From Silene latifolia (lineage: Eukaryota > Streptophyta > Magnoliopsida > Caryophyllales > Caryophyllaceae): a stretch of 64,000 nt of DNA. The notes under the pieces were generated by a model. It did no database searches. It saw only the letters and a program-made list of their open reading frames with translations, and had not been told where the DNA came from. This document shows, in pieces, positions 9,970 to 22,081 of this stretch (position 1 is the first letter of the stretch; each line of letters starts with the position of its first letter). Location: the NCBI RefSeq assembly GCF_048544455.1, contig NC_133529.1, positions 47,283,456 to 47,347,455 of the forward strand, in the 5' to 3' direction. A program made the translations under genes and the position numbers.

Positions 9970-11900
9970 CAAGCCTTGGAGATTCCTACTCTCCCACGGT
10001 TTGTCTATATCTCTTTGTATTTTATTTCATTTTGATCATTGTTGGTTTAGTCCTAGCAACATCAAAGGACTCACACCTCGGTACCATTGAGGTGTTCTTT
10101 ATTGTTCCCATTTGTAAAATCCAAAATGACAATCTAGTTTCATGCATAGCATAGTGTGTGCATGAACTATATCCATCCTTGGACATTAGCAATAGTGTCT
10201 TATTTGGTTTGGGGAAGTTAATGCATACACAACGGGAGGTAATCTAAATTATCCTCTCCGTCATAACAAAAACCATGCATCATGTAGTATAGCTTAGTGT
10301 AGAATTGCATTTAGTATAGAAATCATGCATCATCTTTGCATAATTTCCATCATTTTGGCCATTGAGGACAATGCCCATATTAGTGTGGGGATGGGAATTC
10401 TAACACTTAAATTTTATTCAAAAACCATAAAAATTGAAAAATTTAAAAAATCATAAAAATTTGAAAATTGAAAACCCAAAAACAAGTTCATTTCCTTTGT
10501 ATATATTGTCTTGTATATATTGTGTTTGTTTTATCCTTGTTCACTTTGATTGACTACGCCACATCCGAGACATGAGGATATTGAAGACCGCATGGTATGA
10601 TCTTTCCAATCTCCTTTTTCCTCTTTATGTTAATGACTATGTGGCTTTATTTTGATTGATGCGTACAACAATGTGAACCTAGGACTTGCACTTAGATTAT
10701 ATGGCATTTTAGTTGGTAGAATCATTTGCATTAGGATGTATATATGCTAGTTGCATCATGGCATGTAGTTTGCATGTTAGAAAAATTTTGCGAAACCGTC
10801 TATTTGGGAAACTTGACAAGTGTATATAGGCCCTAGTAGATGCTTTTTATTCTTAAGACTTTGCTTGTTAGAATACTTGTAAAACACCCTAGGATGTGTC
10901 ATGCTAGTATCCTTTGACCCGTGGTTTAAGGCCTAGTCAAGAGTACCTTGTGGTGTGATAACTCCTTGGCTACCGTTTATTCCAAGGTGACCCTTGAAAC
11001 CATGCATACATCTATCATTCATCCATGTTCTACCATATTTTTGTCATCAAAGGGAATGGGCACAAAAAAAAAAAATCAATTTGAGTTCAATGAAATGAAA
11101 AATGAAAGAAAGTTTGCAAAAATGCATCAAATGAAAAGAGGAGCAAAAATAGAACTCCTATGCTTCAAATATAAGCCACCCTCCCTACATATGGGGTGAC
11201 TTTGAAAATGTTCAAAAGAAATGCAAAGAAATGCAAAGAAAAGTTGAAAGTTGTCAAGTATTGAAAAGCCAAAAATCAAAAATAAATGGCAAAGAAAGTG
11301 TTCTCAAATGTCAAATGCCACATGAAATTGGGGGGGAAAACAACAACAAAGCAAACTCCCAAAATGAAACACAAATATCTATTGATCCCTTCATCCGTCA
11401 TATCCATTTTTGTGCATGGTAGAGAGGGGACGACCCTTCTTCTTGTCTAGGCAAGAGGGGGAATTCCGCGATCCTCCAGTGTTTCTAACACCATAGGGAG
11501 TCTACTCTTGACAAAAGCATTTAACGATTGAGGACAAAGGTACCCTAGCTTGACAGAACTTGGAGGTGATTTATTGGTATCCTTCTAGGCTTAGTAGTTT
11601 GAACAAATTGCATCTATGAAGGATTGTGTACCCTTGAATTGCTTCCCTTGTAGATAATTTCCGCCACTTAGATGAGGAAAGTGGCTATTCTTTTTGTAGA
11701 TGCATCCATTATGTGATTTTATGTGCTTTAATGTTTGGATGTGTCGCCATTTTGGCAAGACCCACCTTGCCTTGCAAAAAGGCATCCTACCTCATGGTTG
11801 TCTTGTTGTGAGTTGAAGGGGCGGAGTGAGACCCGCTAATTGTCTCATATCGGCTATTATTATTAGGATAGGTTAGTTTTGGTCCTAGTCTTTGTCACCT
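9970..11900 (+). other. Element A 3' non-coding region
   Basis: No credible ORF is present; the short open frames are low-complexity. At 10381-10398 it repeats the purine block GTGTGGGGATGG seen after gag-protease. From about 10555 onward it is nearly identical to 30645-32004 of element D, although the coding parts of A and D are very different. Confidence 0.75.
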
Positions 11901-11939
11901 CTTTACTCGGGACGAGCAAAGGTTCGGTTTGGGGATATT
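11901..11939 (+). other. Element A hairpin and polypurine tract
   Basis: An inverted repeat (CTTTACTCG, loop GGA, CGAGCAAAG, with one mispair) occupies 11901-11921. The purine-rich GGTTTGGGGATATT follows and the LTR starts at 11940. The G-run is the expected plus-strand primer. Confidence 0.75.
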
Positions 11940-13699
11940 TGATGTGACCATAATTGGCGCATATTTAGCCCCCGAATTACCATTGTTTCCATGCTTTTTA
12001 GTGCCTATTTGGGTCATTTCTTATCTTTAGTTCTTTGTTTTGCATATTCTTTGAGATTTTGATCCCTTGGTAGGAAAGGAGTAAGAATCTTGCATTTTCA
12101 TGGCAAAACGAGGCTAAATTGATTGTATTCAATGACCAAGCATCAAGAAGAGACAAGACTAGAAGGCCTTTGTACATATTATAGTAGAAGAACAATGTTG
12201 AGAAAGGATCCTTGCGTCCCCAAGGAAATCCCCAAGGAATTTATGAAGAAAAGGGAAGAAAAGAAGAAGAATTGACACTGACCAACAATCCGAACGGATT
12301 GCAGACAATCCGCCCGTCCGGCCGGCTGACAATCCGAGCGTCCCTCCTTGGAATCCGCTCGGATTCCCCTACAACAATCCGAGCGTCCCTCTCCTGAATC
12401 CGCTCGGATTGCACAGCCCAAATCCGGCCGTCCCGACTCTAATCCGCACGGATTCCTGCACAGCACGGATTTCATTCTTCAAGCTACGAAAAGAGAAGCC
12501 CTTCTCTCATAAAATACCGGAGTCTCCTTGCTCAACTTAAAAAGTATAATTACTAGTTTAGCCCTTAGTTAACCCTAATGCATCCTCCCTAATTTTCACT
12601 ATAAATACCCCATTAAGCTAATTAGAGGAGTATGTTCTTCTTATCAATAATTAGTGTAGTTAATATCAATCAAATCTCTCTTCAATATTGTAATCAAGTA
12701 TTAATCAAGTTTTAATCCAAGTTTTAGTTCTTTAATCTCTCTCTTGTTCTTCCTTTATTTTGGGTAATTGAAGATTATTTGGGTTATTATTGGGAGATTG
12801 ACAACCTCTCAATCTAGGATTCAAGTACTTCTATTATTCTTGCTTTATTATTGGAATCATTAGTAGGTATAATCTCTTAATCCCTTTTTAATTATTGTTA
12901 ATTACTTTCATTTATTCATCATGTTTCATATTGTTGGTATGATTGACAACCTTGCTAGCATGATCAACATGATAATGAGTGAGTAGTCTCTTAGCTAGGG
13001 TTTAATGGGTGATTAGGGGAAACCAACATGGGGAATGATTCATGCTTAAATTAATATGCTTTCATATCTTATTTGCTTGCTTGTTTTGATCTTAATACAT
13101 GCACATGTTATATTTGATGAAATGCTAAGCCTATGAATCCTTGCATTTACTATCATCTTCTATCTTTTCAATGAGACTTGTAAGACATAACCCAACTCGA
13201 GTCTCATTAGACCATGCATGTGTTGAGTAGGGAAGATTAAGTCGACTTGTAGGTGTTGTACAATCTAATCGATTCGGCTGCGGGACCCAAACTTTCCTAC
13301 GATTGTAAGATATAACCCAACTCAATCCATCACAACAATAATTGCTTGCTTATAATTTGAGAACATGTTTGTATGATCATATCCCATGATTCCCCTATGA
13401 TCCCATGACACCCTAGTGCTTTTAATCAATTGTTTACGCCCCTTATTTTATTCATCTTGCTAGTTTATTTTCATTGTTATTTTAGTTTAGTGACCTTCTA
13501 CACCAACCCAATTTGTGACACCCCTAGACACTACTAGTTACAATAGAATTCTCATTTCAATACCCGTCCCTTGGGATCCGACCTTTACTTGCCTCTTTAC
13601 TAATTGTAGAGTTGTTTGTGAAGTATAAATTGTGTTTTTTATCGACCATTGACCAACGACCACATATACTTAATTGTGAACACGAAATGGCCTCGATCA
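11940..13699 (+). repeat. 3' LTR of element A
   Basis: It is 1,760 bp long and matches 2701-4457, with about ten scattered differences outside the dyad array. It ends CCTCGATCA at 13699, followed directly by the duplicated TGAAG. TATAAAT lies at 12600-12606. Confidence 0.95.
12287..12454 (+). repeat. Phased dyad array, element A 3' LTR
   Basis: Eight units start at 12287, 12307, 12331, 12352, 12376, 12397, 12421 and 12441 (spacing 20, 24, 21, 24, 21, 24, 20). All left half-sites are AATCCG. The last unit is AATCCG-CA-CGGATT here but AAGACG-CA-CGG in the 5' LTR. Confidence 0.88.
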
Positions 13700-14439
13700 T
13701 GAAGATTCCCACAATATTCTCAATATGGGATCCAATGGAATGTTAACCGAAGTTGATGACAATCAAACATGGGCCAAAATGGAAGAGATGGCGGTTCATA
13801 ATTCACAATATAGTAGGCCTCGAAAGGCCACTAGAGGAGGAAGGCATGAGGTAGATTCCATCATACAATTGGGTGCTCAACTGAGTGCTCATATTAACAC
13901 CATCAATTTGAAGTTTGAGAAGGTTATGGCTAAGCTTGACAAAGCTTCCAAATCACCCAAAAAACATGTTAATGCTATGGTGGCATCATCCTCAATTCCA
14001 AGTTGAATATGTGAGAGTTGTGGAACTTTGGGACATGAGCAAAGTGAATGTAGGGGAACAAATGAACAAGTGAATGCTTTCCAAGCATATAAGAGTGGCA
14101 CCCCTTATTCAAACTATTATAATGAGAATACCAAATTTCATCCAAATCTTTCATACAAGAGCCAAAATGTTAAAAACCCCCAACCAACATACACCCCACC
14201 TCGAATGAGAAATCAAGCTTAAAGACCCTTTTACAACCAAAGCCAAAGTTATCAAAATCAACCTTCATACAATCAAACCAATGACCAAAGCTTTGATGTT
14301 CAAAAAGCGGTCCTTCAAATGCAAAAGAACCAACAAGAATTTTTCACCCAAATGCAAAAAGATAGCCAAGCCAAAGATATTACCATCAACAACATACTAG
14401 CCCATAACAAGATGTTGGAAACTCAAATGACTCAATTAG
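13700..14439 (+). pseudogene. A0 gag relic, part 2
   Basis: It continues the gag of 2046-2700 after element A. It covers the segment up to and beyond the zinc knuckle (CESCGTLGHEQSEC, in which the CCHC spacing is intact). A TGA interrupts the frame just before the knuckle (near 14004) and a TAA follows at 14219-14221. It ends at ATTAG (14435-14439), which is the target duplication of element B and is repeated at 21297-21301. Confidence 0.9.
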
Positions 14440-15795
14440 TGTAACACCCCCTCATACCAAGGTACCTTACCAAGGACTACCCTAGCATGAAAGGCTGTTA
14501 CCATCTCGGTTTCCCGAGTTTAGTATATCAAAGTTAAAAATTCCAAACAACATTTATTAAAGTATAAAGAGTTAGCGAATACATTATCTCAGACCAACTC
14601 AAACTAAAAGTGTAAAGACTTCAATACAACTGAAATCAAAGACGGCTAAACTCGTAACGACGGAAACTAGACTCGAAGTGATGACTCCCCATGTCTGTCC
14701 CATAGCTAAACATCTGCATTACCTGTCATATCTGCTCACCATCCCCGAATGGATCACCGCAGGTTTTATAAAACAACAACACGAGGTCGATTCTTTCGCA
14801 TAATTCAAATAAGACAAACAAATAATGTAACCGGCTGATCATCCTCCATCCCCGGTCTCCGATCTCACACAAGAATCGACTACACACCGAAGTGTGTAGC
14901 CCTGCCAGATTACCCATCGCAACAGGTAATCCTCGCCGCCAGTGGGTGACCGCAGCCCATCCCCACCTAGTCCAGCTCATCAACGAGCGACTAACAATCC
15001 CTGTCCCTTAATGTGCACATCCCCTCCCGTGACGGGTTCCACGGAGGGCGAACTAGGGTGTGAAGCCACTTCCGCAAGTGACTCCACCACAATCACACAC
15101 ACAGCATCACAGCTGTCACAACACCACAACCGTCACAACACAACCACATCAACACCATCACCACAACACCCAACCTCCGATGATCAGCAGATAACAATCA
15201 TACACAGTACAATCACAATCTTAAATCAATTAACAGTAAACTGAGTAGGGAAACCCTACCTTTTCGCAATCCGCTTACGCTGCAATCAACCATACAAATG
15301 CATAAAAAATACCACATCGTCACCTACACCAACAATCACATAATTCCAATCACTAACTGCAAAACCCCATATCCCCCAATTTATAATCAAAGACAAACCC
15401 TAAATATCAATCATTCAATATAAGGATGAGGACTTACCGACGATGAATCAAAGGACAGAATACGATTGCTATGATCACCCAAAGGAGAGATTCAGAGATG
15501 ATTAGAGCGTCGTAGGATGTTTTAGGATTTGTAAATTGTAATTAGAAACTGCTTATCGTAATATATAACGCCCTAACCATTTCCAAATCAAACCGCGAAA
15601 ATAACACTCGATGGACCGGATACTCGGTCGAGTATTGTGTATACTCGGCAGAGTATCCTCTACTCGGTCGAGTATTCACCATACTCGGCAGAGTATTCCT
15701 CGGCAGAACCCAAACAAACTACACTCTTGACACTACTCGGCCGAGTAGGCTCTACTCGGTCGAGTACTTAGCTTATAAAAATCCGTAGTATTACA
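14440..15795 (-). repeat. 3' LTR of element B
   Basis: It is 1,356 bp, with plus-strand ends TGTAACACC and GTATTACA. It pairs with 19944-21296. The dyad array lies at 15621-15766. Confidence 0.93.
15621..15766 (-). repeat. Phased dyad array, element B 3' LTR
   Basis: TACTCG-NN-CGAGTA units start at 15621, 15642, 15661, 15682, 15734 and 15753 (spacing 21, 19, 21, 52, 19). Some are perfect palindromes (TACTCGGCCGAGTA), others have one-base changes. Read on the minus strand, the array precedes an AT-rich TATATATT box. Confidence 0.8.
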
Positions 15796-15833
15796 GTCTT
15801 CCCCCCTTAAAAAGAACTTCGTCCCCGAAGTTC
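15796..15833 (-). other. Element B polypurine tract and adjoining hairpin
   Basis: On the minus strand, AAGGGGGGAAGAC (15796-15808) lies directly before the 3' LTR. A perfect 8-bp stem with GGGA loop (GAACTTCG-GGGA-CGAAGTTC) occupies 15814-15833. A diverged second copy of the hairpin lies near 16088. Confidence 0.8.
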
Positions 15834-18800
15834 CAACCCAACCTATAAAACATGGACACCTAACACTAACTCCACAACCACTCTTCCTTCCACAACATGG
15901 CTCACGATATCGTCTCAACTATAGCATAGGCTCCCAATACTGACTCCATAACATTACCGAATAACCACAATATAATGTTGCCAACTCTGTCTCACTTCTA
16001 TAACCCTCACTAGCAACTCAATTACCAAGGCAATCCACCGGACAAGATCAACCATCAAGACGGAATGTTACATTCTACCACCCTTAAAACGAACTTCGTC
16101 CTCGAAGTTTACTCACACACATAAACATCCTCACAAAATCCGTTAACACTCTCGAGTCTTAAACACACTCCTAAACATCATACTACTACGAGCACTACCA
16201 TTACCTGTAATAAAATCAACCCTAACACAAATCCATCCTTTACTCTACACCAACACTCAAACTTCCCATTATTCTATAACATGTACAACCATCGAACTCT
16301 CTTTGTCTCATCCTACTCCTCTTAAGATAATGTTACGTCCTCGTAACTCACTAATACTAGGTCCATTGCCATACCTCCCATAACCCTCATTATCAACGCA
16401 TGTCAACGTTAAACCAATATAACCTTAAGACCTACAACCATTCCTATATCCAGGGCTCTCTTTCTCTAACAGTTCTCGTGCTTCCAATTATTCTGTACTC
16501 CCATAACATATATCATAAAATCCTCACTATTACCATTACTTCATCTCTTCCACACTACTGCAAAACAACATACTTCTATATACTTATACACTCATCTCCA
16601 CAATCTTAGCTAACAATCCACAAAATATTACACATACTCACATTAGCTTCTCAAGTTCATCTCTTTTATTACCACAACTCACCCTTGACTTGACATGATA
16701 CTAAGTCCCAAAACTCCGTACTCACTACCCCAATAAAAGGTGTTAAACCTCCCGTAGCTTAAAGTTCAATACCACACATGTTCCATAATTTCTTTCCACA
16801 ACTATGTCCACCAATGCCTCATCTAACCCAAGATCAAAAGTACTCCAACAACCTCTCACAACTGTGCCCCATTAACAGAATATTACTACGCCATGACAAC
16901 AACAGCACCATACCCAACTCTCTCTCATATCATACTCTATTATCTCTCCCAAGCTGACACTGGTAAGGAACATCGGGAAACAAAACAACGGTCTATATGC
17001 CTTGACTGGCACTGACAAGAAATAGCAGTAAACAAACAACGATCGATGACAACACGAAAATACTCGTATCACAACACGAATTACCGTGCACAGTGCACAA
17101 AACCACATCGATAGCCATCACAACTTTTACAATCTCATAACACTGACTCAAAGACAACTTCCTTGACCACAAGACTTCCTTAAATCGCTCTACCGATCAC
17201 GATGCAAAGACATTAGACGGGATCACAAATACCAACCTTATGAATACCATCCATACTATGACTCTTGAGGCCAGAACCTCACACCATTACTTACAGATAT
17301 CATACATACACATATAATTATAACTTATGACGCGGATCACACACATAACGACTCGTAATTATCACGCCACACCATTACTCGTGAGGCCAGGACCTCACAC
17401 AAAGTTTTACACACCTCATGGACCCATAATCGAATCTAACTAGCCAATCCTGATCACGTAAGTTACCACTTGACAATGAATACCTCTCATCCCGGACTTA
17501 ACTCAGGTGCCTTCCATAACATATCCTCTCATACACACAATTATCACCCCTCCGGCAAATGTAGCCACAACATCAATACCCAACTTCCAGCGAACACCTC
17601 ATATATCCACATCTTATACTCCCTCACAACCAAACATACTAATCACCTCCACAAAATCAACCTCATTAGAACAACTAACTTCCCTAAAGTAACATCATCC
17701 TCAACCACTAGTGACAATACTATGACACCAACATCCTTCATGTGACTACTCTCTTACTATCACTTCTTAGTATAACAATCCATTTCTTCTCTCTGGTTAT
17801 CATCCCAAATAATGAACATCCAATCCATCAACAAAATCTACCTCAACATTATTCCCAATTCTATCCTTTATCATATTGTTACCTAACTCTCCACCAAATT
17901 CTCAGATCGTGCAAACACTTTACAAGCTTCTTATTCCCTTAATACCTCGAAACTCACGGCTAACATGTCGTCCTGCTCTCCTATATAACCATTAACTCAC
18001 ACCCTCTAGCGAGGCTATCGTTCATTTCCATAATTTCCTACCTTCATGCTCCTTAACTCCGGTCAACGTTATTTCAACTTACTTCCATCCCTCTTTCCCC
18101 CTTTTTACTCAATAATACCAATTAATAATTCATCTCCTTTCTCTTTTCTAACTATCTCTTTAGTAATCCGATTACCTTCTTGTTACTCCACAGTTCAAAT
18201 TCCATTAATTCATATAAATATCTTCTCATTCTTCCTTATCACCGATCCTCTCTCATCATACTACTCACTCACACTTGTCACTATCAAATCCACACACTAA
18301 CGGTTACTTTTCAATTAGTCGTATCCCCCTTTCGTATCTCTATAAAACCAAAAATTCACCTTATATCGTCAATTGCCCAAAGAATTACACACTAGACTCA
18401 CCTCTTGATATTTCAAATTCCCAAATCAACCACTGTCTACTCATCGCGGCATAACTTGACCTCACTTTACACTATTCGTTTCCATCTCTCTATAGCGACC
18501 TTTTATCACATATATCCTTAACCAACACAATCCTAACCGTCTCCCTCCATAAATCCTTACACATACCCCTATGTCACTATTCGTATCCCTCATCTCAATC
18601 TTTCATTCTCACGTTTCTTTACACTTACAGCATCACCCTTGCCCATATACACTTACTTTTATATTACTCAACCCACGACTATATCACTCATCATATCTCA
18701 TAAAACATGCTCCTTGTCTCGATTAGCTCATCAATCTACTCTTTTCTTGTTCCACTATCCCTCACAACCACATATAACTCATGTCCTTTATATCCAACAC

Positions 18801-19928
18801 CTATCCCTCATACGCCGGCATCCTCCCTATCGTAGCATTCGGTAACTTACGTATCAAGACCGTCACATATATAAAAGAATACTTTAAGACCCAAAACATA
18901 CATGTATACATGCCCTAAGACTCAAAACAACCGTAAGAACAAAACCACCGACCCAAAATGGTCGCCCACTGAGGTACTCGGTCGAGTACATAGCATACTA
19001 GGTCGAGTACATGATACTCGGTCGAGTAACTATATTACTCGGCCGAGTTTTCGACTCCAGAAGCGAAAGTAATTATCACAGAGGATTACTCGGTCGAGTA
19101 TTGGGAATACTCGGCCGAGTAGCCCTTACTCGGTCGAGTATTACTTTACTCGGTCGAGTACCAACACAATTCTCAGCATCGTCCAGTTTTCGTAAAACAG
19201 TCATATCTCACTCGTTACTTGGTCATTTTGGGCGTGTGACCTATCTTTAGAATCGTAAGAAGACAAGCTATCACCTCAACTTAGAATCACAGCCATATCA
19301 TTTCTAGAACTCGACTTATGACAGTTTTAAGACAACCCTTCCGTAATCGATCATCATACAAATCAAATTTTCTAAACCCAAACAATTTGAACATGCATAA
19401 GGCAACAACAACAACTCAATACTTCAAGAAACCAGTACATAGATGCACTTTTATCATACTCACATGAAAATTAAACACGACATAAACTTACGATAACATA
19501 CTTAAGCATGCAATTCTATATACTATGCATCGCTACCCAAAGTTAAGCATATTACGTCATAAATCTGAAAGCCACATAGTAAACACGTAACATGCCAATA
19601 CTTTTCATGCCAAAACCGTTTCAACTGATTTCACACATCAATTCCATCATGCCTTTCTACCACTTTCACAATGTCGTTCACAGATTTTCACACATTACAC
19701 CTTCTACCACATGTTCCAAGCATTCAATTTCGACACACCATACGCATGAATCAAATAAACACACAAAACAGTCCCCTCCGTGACCGGCTTGAGTTTGTGA
19801 GGGCCATAGTGCGACTCCGAGATGTCTCCCAAGTCCTTGCGGTAGCTCCAAATAACTCTCCCCGGGTTCATTTTATTTAGACTCCCTAAGTTCATTATGT
19901 TCATTTGTTTTAGGTGCCGGAATCTTCG
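15834..19928 (-). other. Element B internal region, non-coding
   Basis: This 4.1 kb is rich in A, C and T on the plus strand. Short open frames are scattered on the plus strand, antisense to the element, and show no domain. I see no gag, protease or pol remnant. A dyad array with the LTR's motif lies at 18976-19160. Confidence 0.7.
18976..19160 (-). repeat. Internal dyad array of element B
   Basis: About eight TACTCG-NN-CGAGTA units, for example TACTCGGCCGAGTA and TACTCGGTCGAGTA, lie in the interior about 0.8-1.0 kb after the primer site. The motif is the same as in the LTRs of this element. Confidence 0.75.
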
Positions 19929-19940
19929 GCTCTGATACCA
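19929..19940 (-). other. Primer-binding site of element B (tRNA-iMet type)
   Basis: On the minus strand, TGGTATCAGAGC lies 3 bp inside the 5' LTR boundary. This is the standard initiator-Met primer complement of many plant LTR elements. Confidence 0.88.
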
Positions 19941-19943
19941 CTT

Positions 19944-21296
19944 TGTAACACCCCCTCATACCAAGGTACCTTACCAAGGACTACCCTAGCATGAAAGGTT
20001 GTTACCATCTCGGTTTCCCGAGGCTAGTATATCAAAGTTACAAATTCCAAACAACATTTATTAAAGTATAAAGAGTTAGCGAATACATTATCTCAGACCA
20101 ACTCAAACTAAAAGTGTAAAGACTTCAATACAACTGAAATCAAAGACAGCTAAACTCGTAACGACGGAAACTAGACTCGAAGTGATGACTCCCCATGTTT
20201 GTCCCATAGCTAAACATCTGCATTACCTGTCATATCTGCTCACCATCCCCGAATGGATCACCGCAGGTTTTACAAAATAACAACACGGGGTCGATTATCG
20301 CATAATTTAAATAAGACAAACAAATAATGTAACCGGTGATCATCCTCCATCCCCGGTCTCCCGATCTCACACAAGAATCGACTACACACCGAAGTGTGTA
20401 GCCCTGCCAGATTACCCATCGCAACAGGTAATCCTCGCCGCGATGGGTGACCGCAGCCCATCCCCACCTAGTCCAGCTCATCAACGAGCGACTAACAATC
20501 CTTGTCCCTTAATGTGCACATCCCCTCCCGTGACGGGTTCCACGAAGGGCGAACTAGGGTGTGAAGCCACTCCCGCAAGTGACTCCACCACAATCACACA
20601 CACAGCATCACAGCTGTCATAATACCACAACCGTCACAACACAACCACATCAACACCATCACCACAACACCCAACCTCCGATGATCAGCAGATAACAATC
20701 ATACACAGTGCAATCACAATCTTAAATCAATTAACAGTAAACTGAGTAGGGAAACCCTACCTTTTCACAATCCGCTTACGCTGCAATCAACCATACAAAT
20801 GCATAACAAATACCACATCGTCGCCTACACCAACAATCACATAATTCCAATCACTAACTGCAAAACCCCATATCCCCCAATATATAATCAAAGACAAACC
20901 CTAAATATCAATCATTCAATATAAGGATGAGGACTTACTGACGATGAATCAAAGGACAGAATACGATTGCTATGATCACCCAAAGGAGAGATTCAAAGAT
21001 GATTAGAGCGTCGTAGGATGTTTTAGGTTTTGGAAATTGTAATTAGAAACTGCTTATCGTAATATATAACGCCCTAACCATTTCCAAATCAAACCGCGAA
21101 AATAACACTCGACGGACCGGATACTCGGTCGAGTATTGTGTATACTCGGCCGAGTATCCTCTACTCGGTCGAGTATTCACCATACTCGGCCGAGTATTCC
21201 TCGGCAGAACCCAAACAAACTACACTCTTGACACTACTCGGCCAAGTAGGCTCTACTCGGTCGAGTACTTAGCTTATAAAAATCCGTAGTATTACA
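19944..21296 (-). repeat. 5' LTR of element B
   Basis: It is 1,353 bp and pairs with 14440-15795. The array starts at 21122, 21143, 21162, 21183, 21235 and 21254, reproducing the spacing of the other LTR. The target duplication ATTAG follows at 21297-21301. Confidence 0.93.
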
Positions 21297-22081
21297 ATTA
21301 GCATCTTCTAACTCTCAAAGACAAAAGGGGCAATTACCACCTCAATGTAATCCACCAAGACATGAAACGGTTAATGTCATCCATTTGAGAAGTGGTACAA
21401 GATATGAAGGGCCGAAGAGGCCAATTGATGAAGATGTTGTGGATGTTAGTGACAAGCAAAGAGTTGTCGAGAACTCTAAGGAAGAAGAACCCACCACCAA
21501 TGAAGTTTCAAAGAAAATGAATGAAGAAAAGGCTAAGGAGAAAGAGCCTATTGTGATTAGACTTCCATTCCCAAGTCGTCAAGTAAGCCTAAGTTTGATG
21601 AGCAACTTGGAAAGTTCATGTAAATTGTGAAGAACTTAGAAGTCTCAATCCCATTCACGGAATTGATCAATCATGTTCCGGCCTATGCAAAATACATGAA
21701 GGACATTCTTACCAAGAAGAAATCCATCCGAAAGCTAGAGACTATTGCCTTTAACAAAGTGAGTAGTGGTATTCTACAAGGGAGTTCCCCTCCAAAACTC
21801 AAAGATACGGAAAAATTTTCTATTCCATGCACCATTGGCGACACTACAATCAACAAAGCATTATGTGATCTTGGAGCAAGTGTAAGTGTCATGCCATGCT
21901 CAGTGTGCAAGAGGTTAGGAATAGGAGAGCTCAAATGCACCAACATTACCCTTCAAATGGCGGATCGATCAACAAAGACACCTTTAGGGGTATGGGAGGA
22001 TGTGCCCGTGACAATTGGCAAATTCTTCATTCCGGTAGACTTTGTCATTGTAGATATGGAGGAGGATTCCAACATTCCTAT
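21297..22081 (+). pseudogene. A0 gag-protease relic, part 3
   Basis: It resumes A0 after element B with the linker, charged region and aspartic protease. The active-site block DLGASVSVMP is intact (near 21869). A TAA at about 21621 breaks the frame after the PFPSRQ segment, with a frameshift just before it. The sequence ends in the protease, where the G LTR begins at 22082. Confidence 0.9.

Larger units (their letters stand above)
2701..13699 (+). mobile_element. Element A: complete non-autonomous Athila-like LTR retrotransposon
   Basis: This is a full 11.0-kb element with two LTRs (2701-4457, 11940-13699), a tRNA-Asp-type primer site, a gag-protease ORF, a second ORF, a 2-kb non-coding 3' region and a polypurine tract. 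The 5-bp target duplication TGAAG (2696-2700 and 13700-13704) lies inside the A0 gag. No RT, RNase H or integrase is encoded between 7394 and 11939, so it cannot copy itself and must depend on a partner. The LTRs are close to identical except in the dyad array, and both ORFs are intact, so the insertion is young. Confidence 0.95.
14440..21296 (-). mobile_element. Element B: non-coding LTR retrotransposon derivative, Tekay/Del-like ends
   Basis: A complete 6.86-kb insertion in A0 gag with 5-bp target duplication ATTAG. It is on the minus strand: the tRNA-iMet-type primer site lies beside the right-hand LTR (19929-19940) and the purine tract beside the left-hand LTR (15796-15808). The 4.15-kb interior has no ORF above about 91 codons and no recognisable gag or pol, so this is a large non-autonomous derivative (LARD class). 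The TGTAACACCCC terminus and the CGGGGACG hairpin next to the purine tract are typical of Tekay/Del chromoviruses as I remember them. LTRs differ at roughly 2 percent of positions by eye, so it is older than element A. Confidence 0.9.

Noticed and set aside
9654..9972. Minus-strand Ser-rich and Ile/Phe-rich open frames opposite the end of ORF2
   Set aside because: They are antisense shadows of the acidic, low-complexity C-terminus encoded on the plus strand.
16400..18845. Many short plus-strand ORFs in the element B interior
   Set aside because: They are antisense to the element, rich in Ser/Thr/His/Pro from base composition, and match no gag or pol domain.
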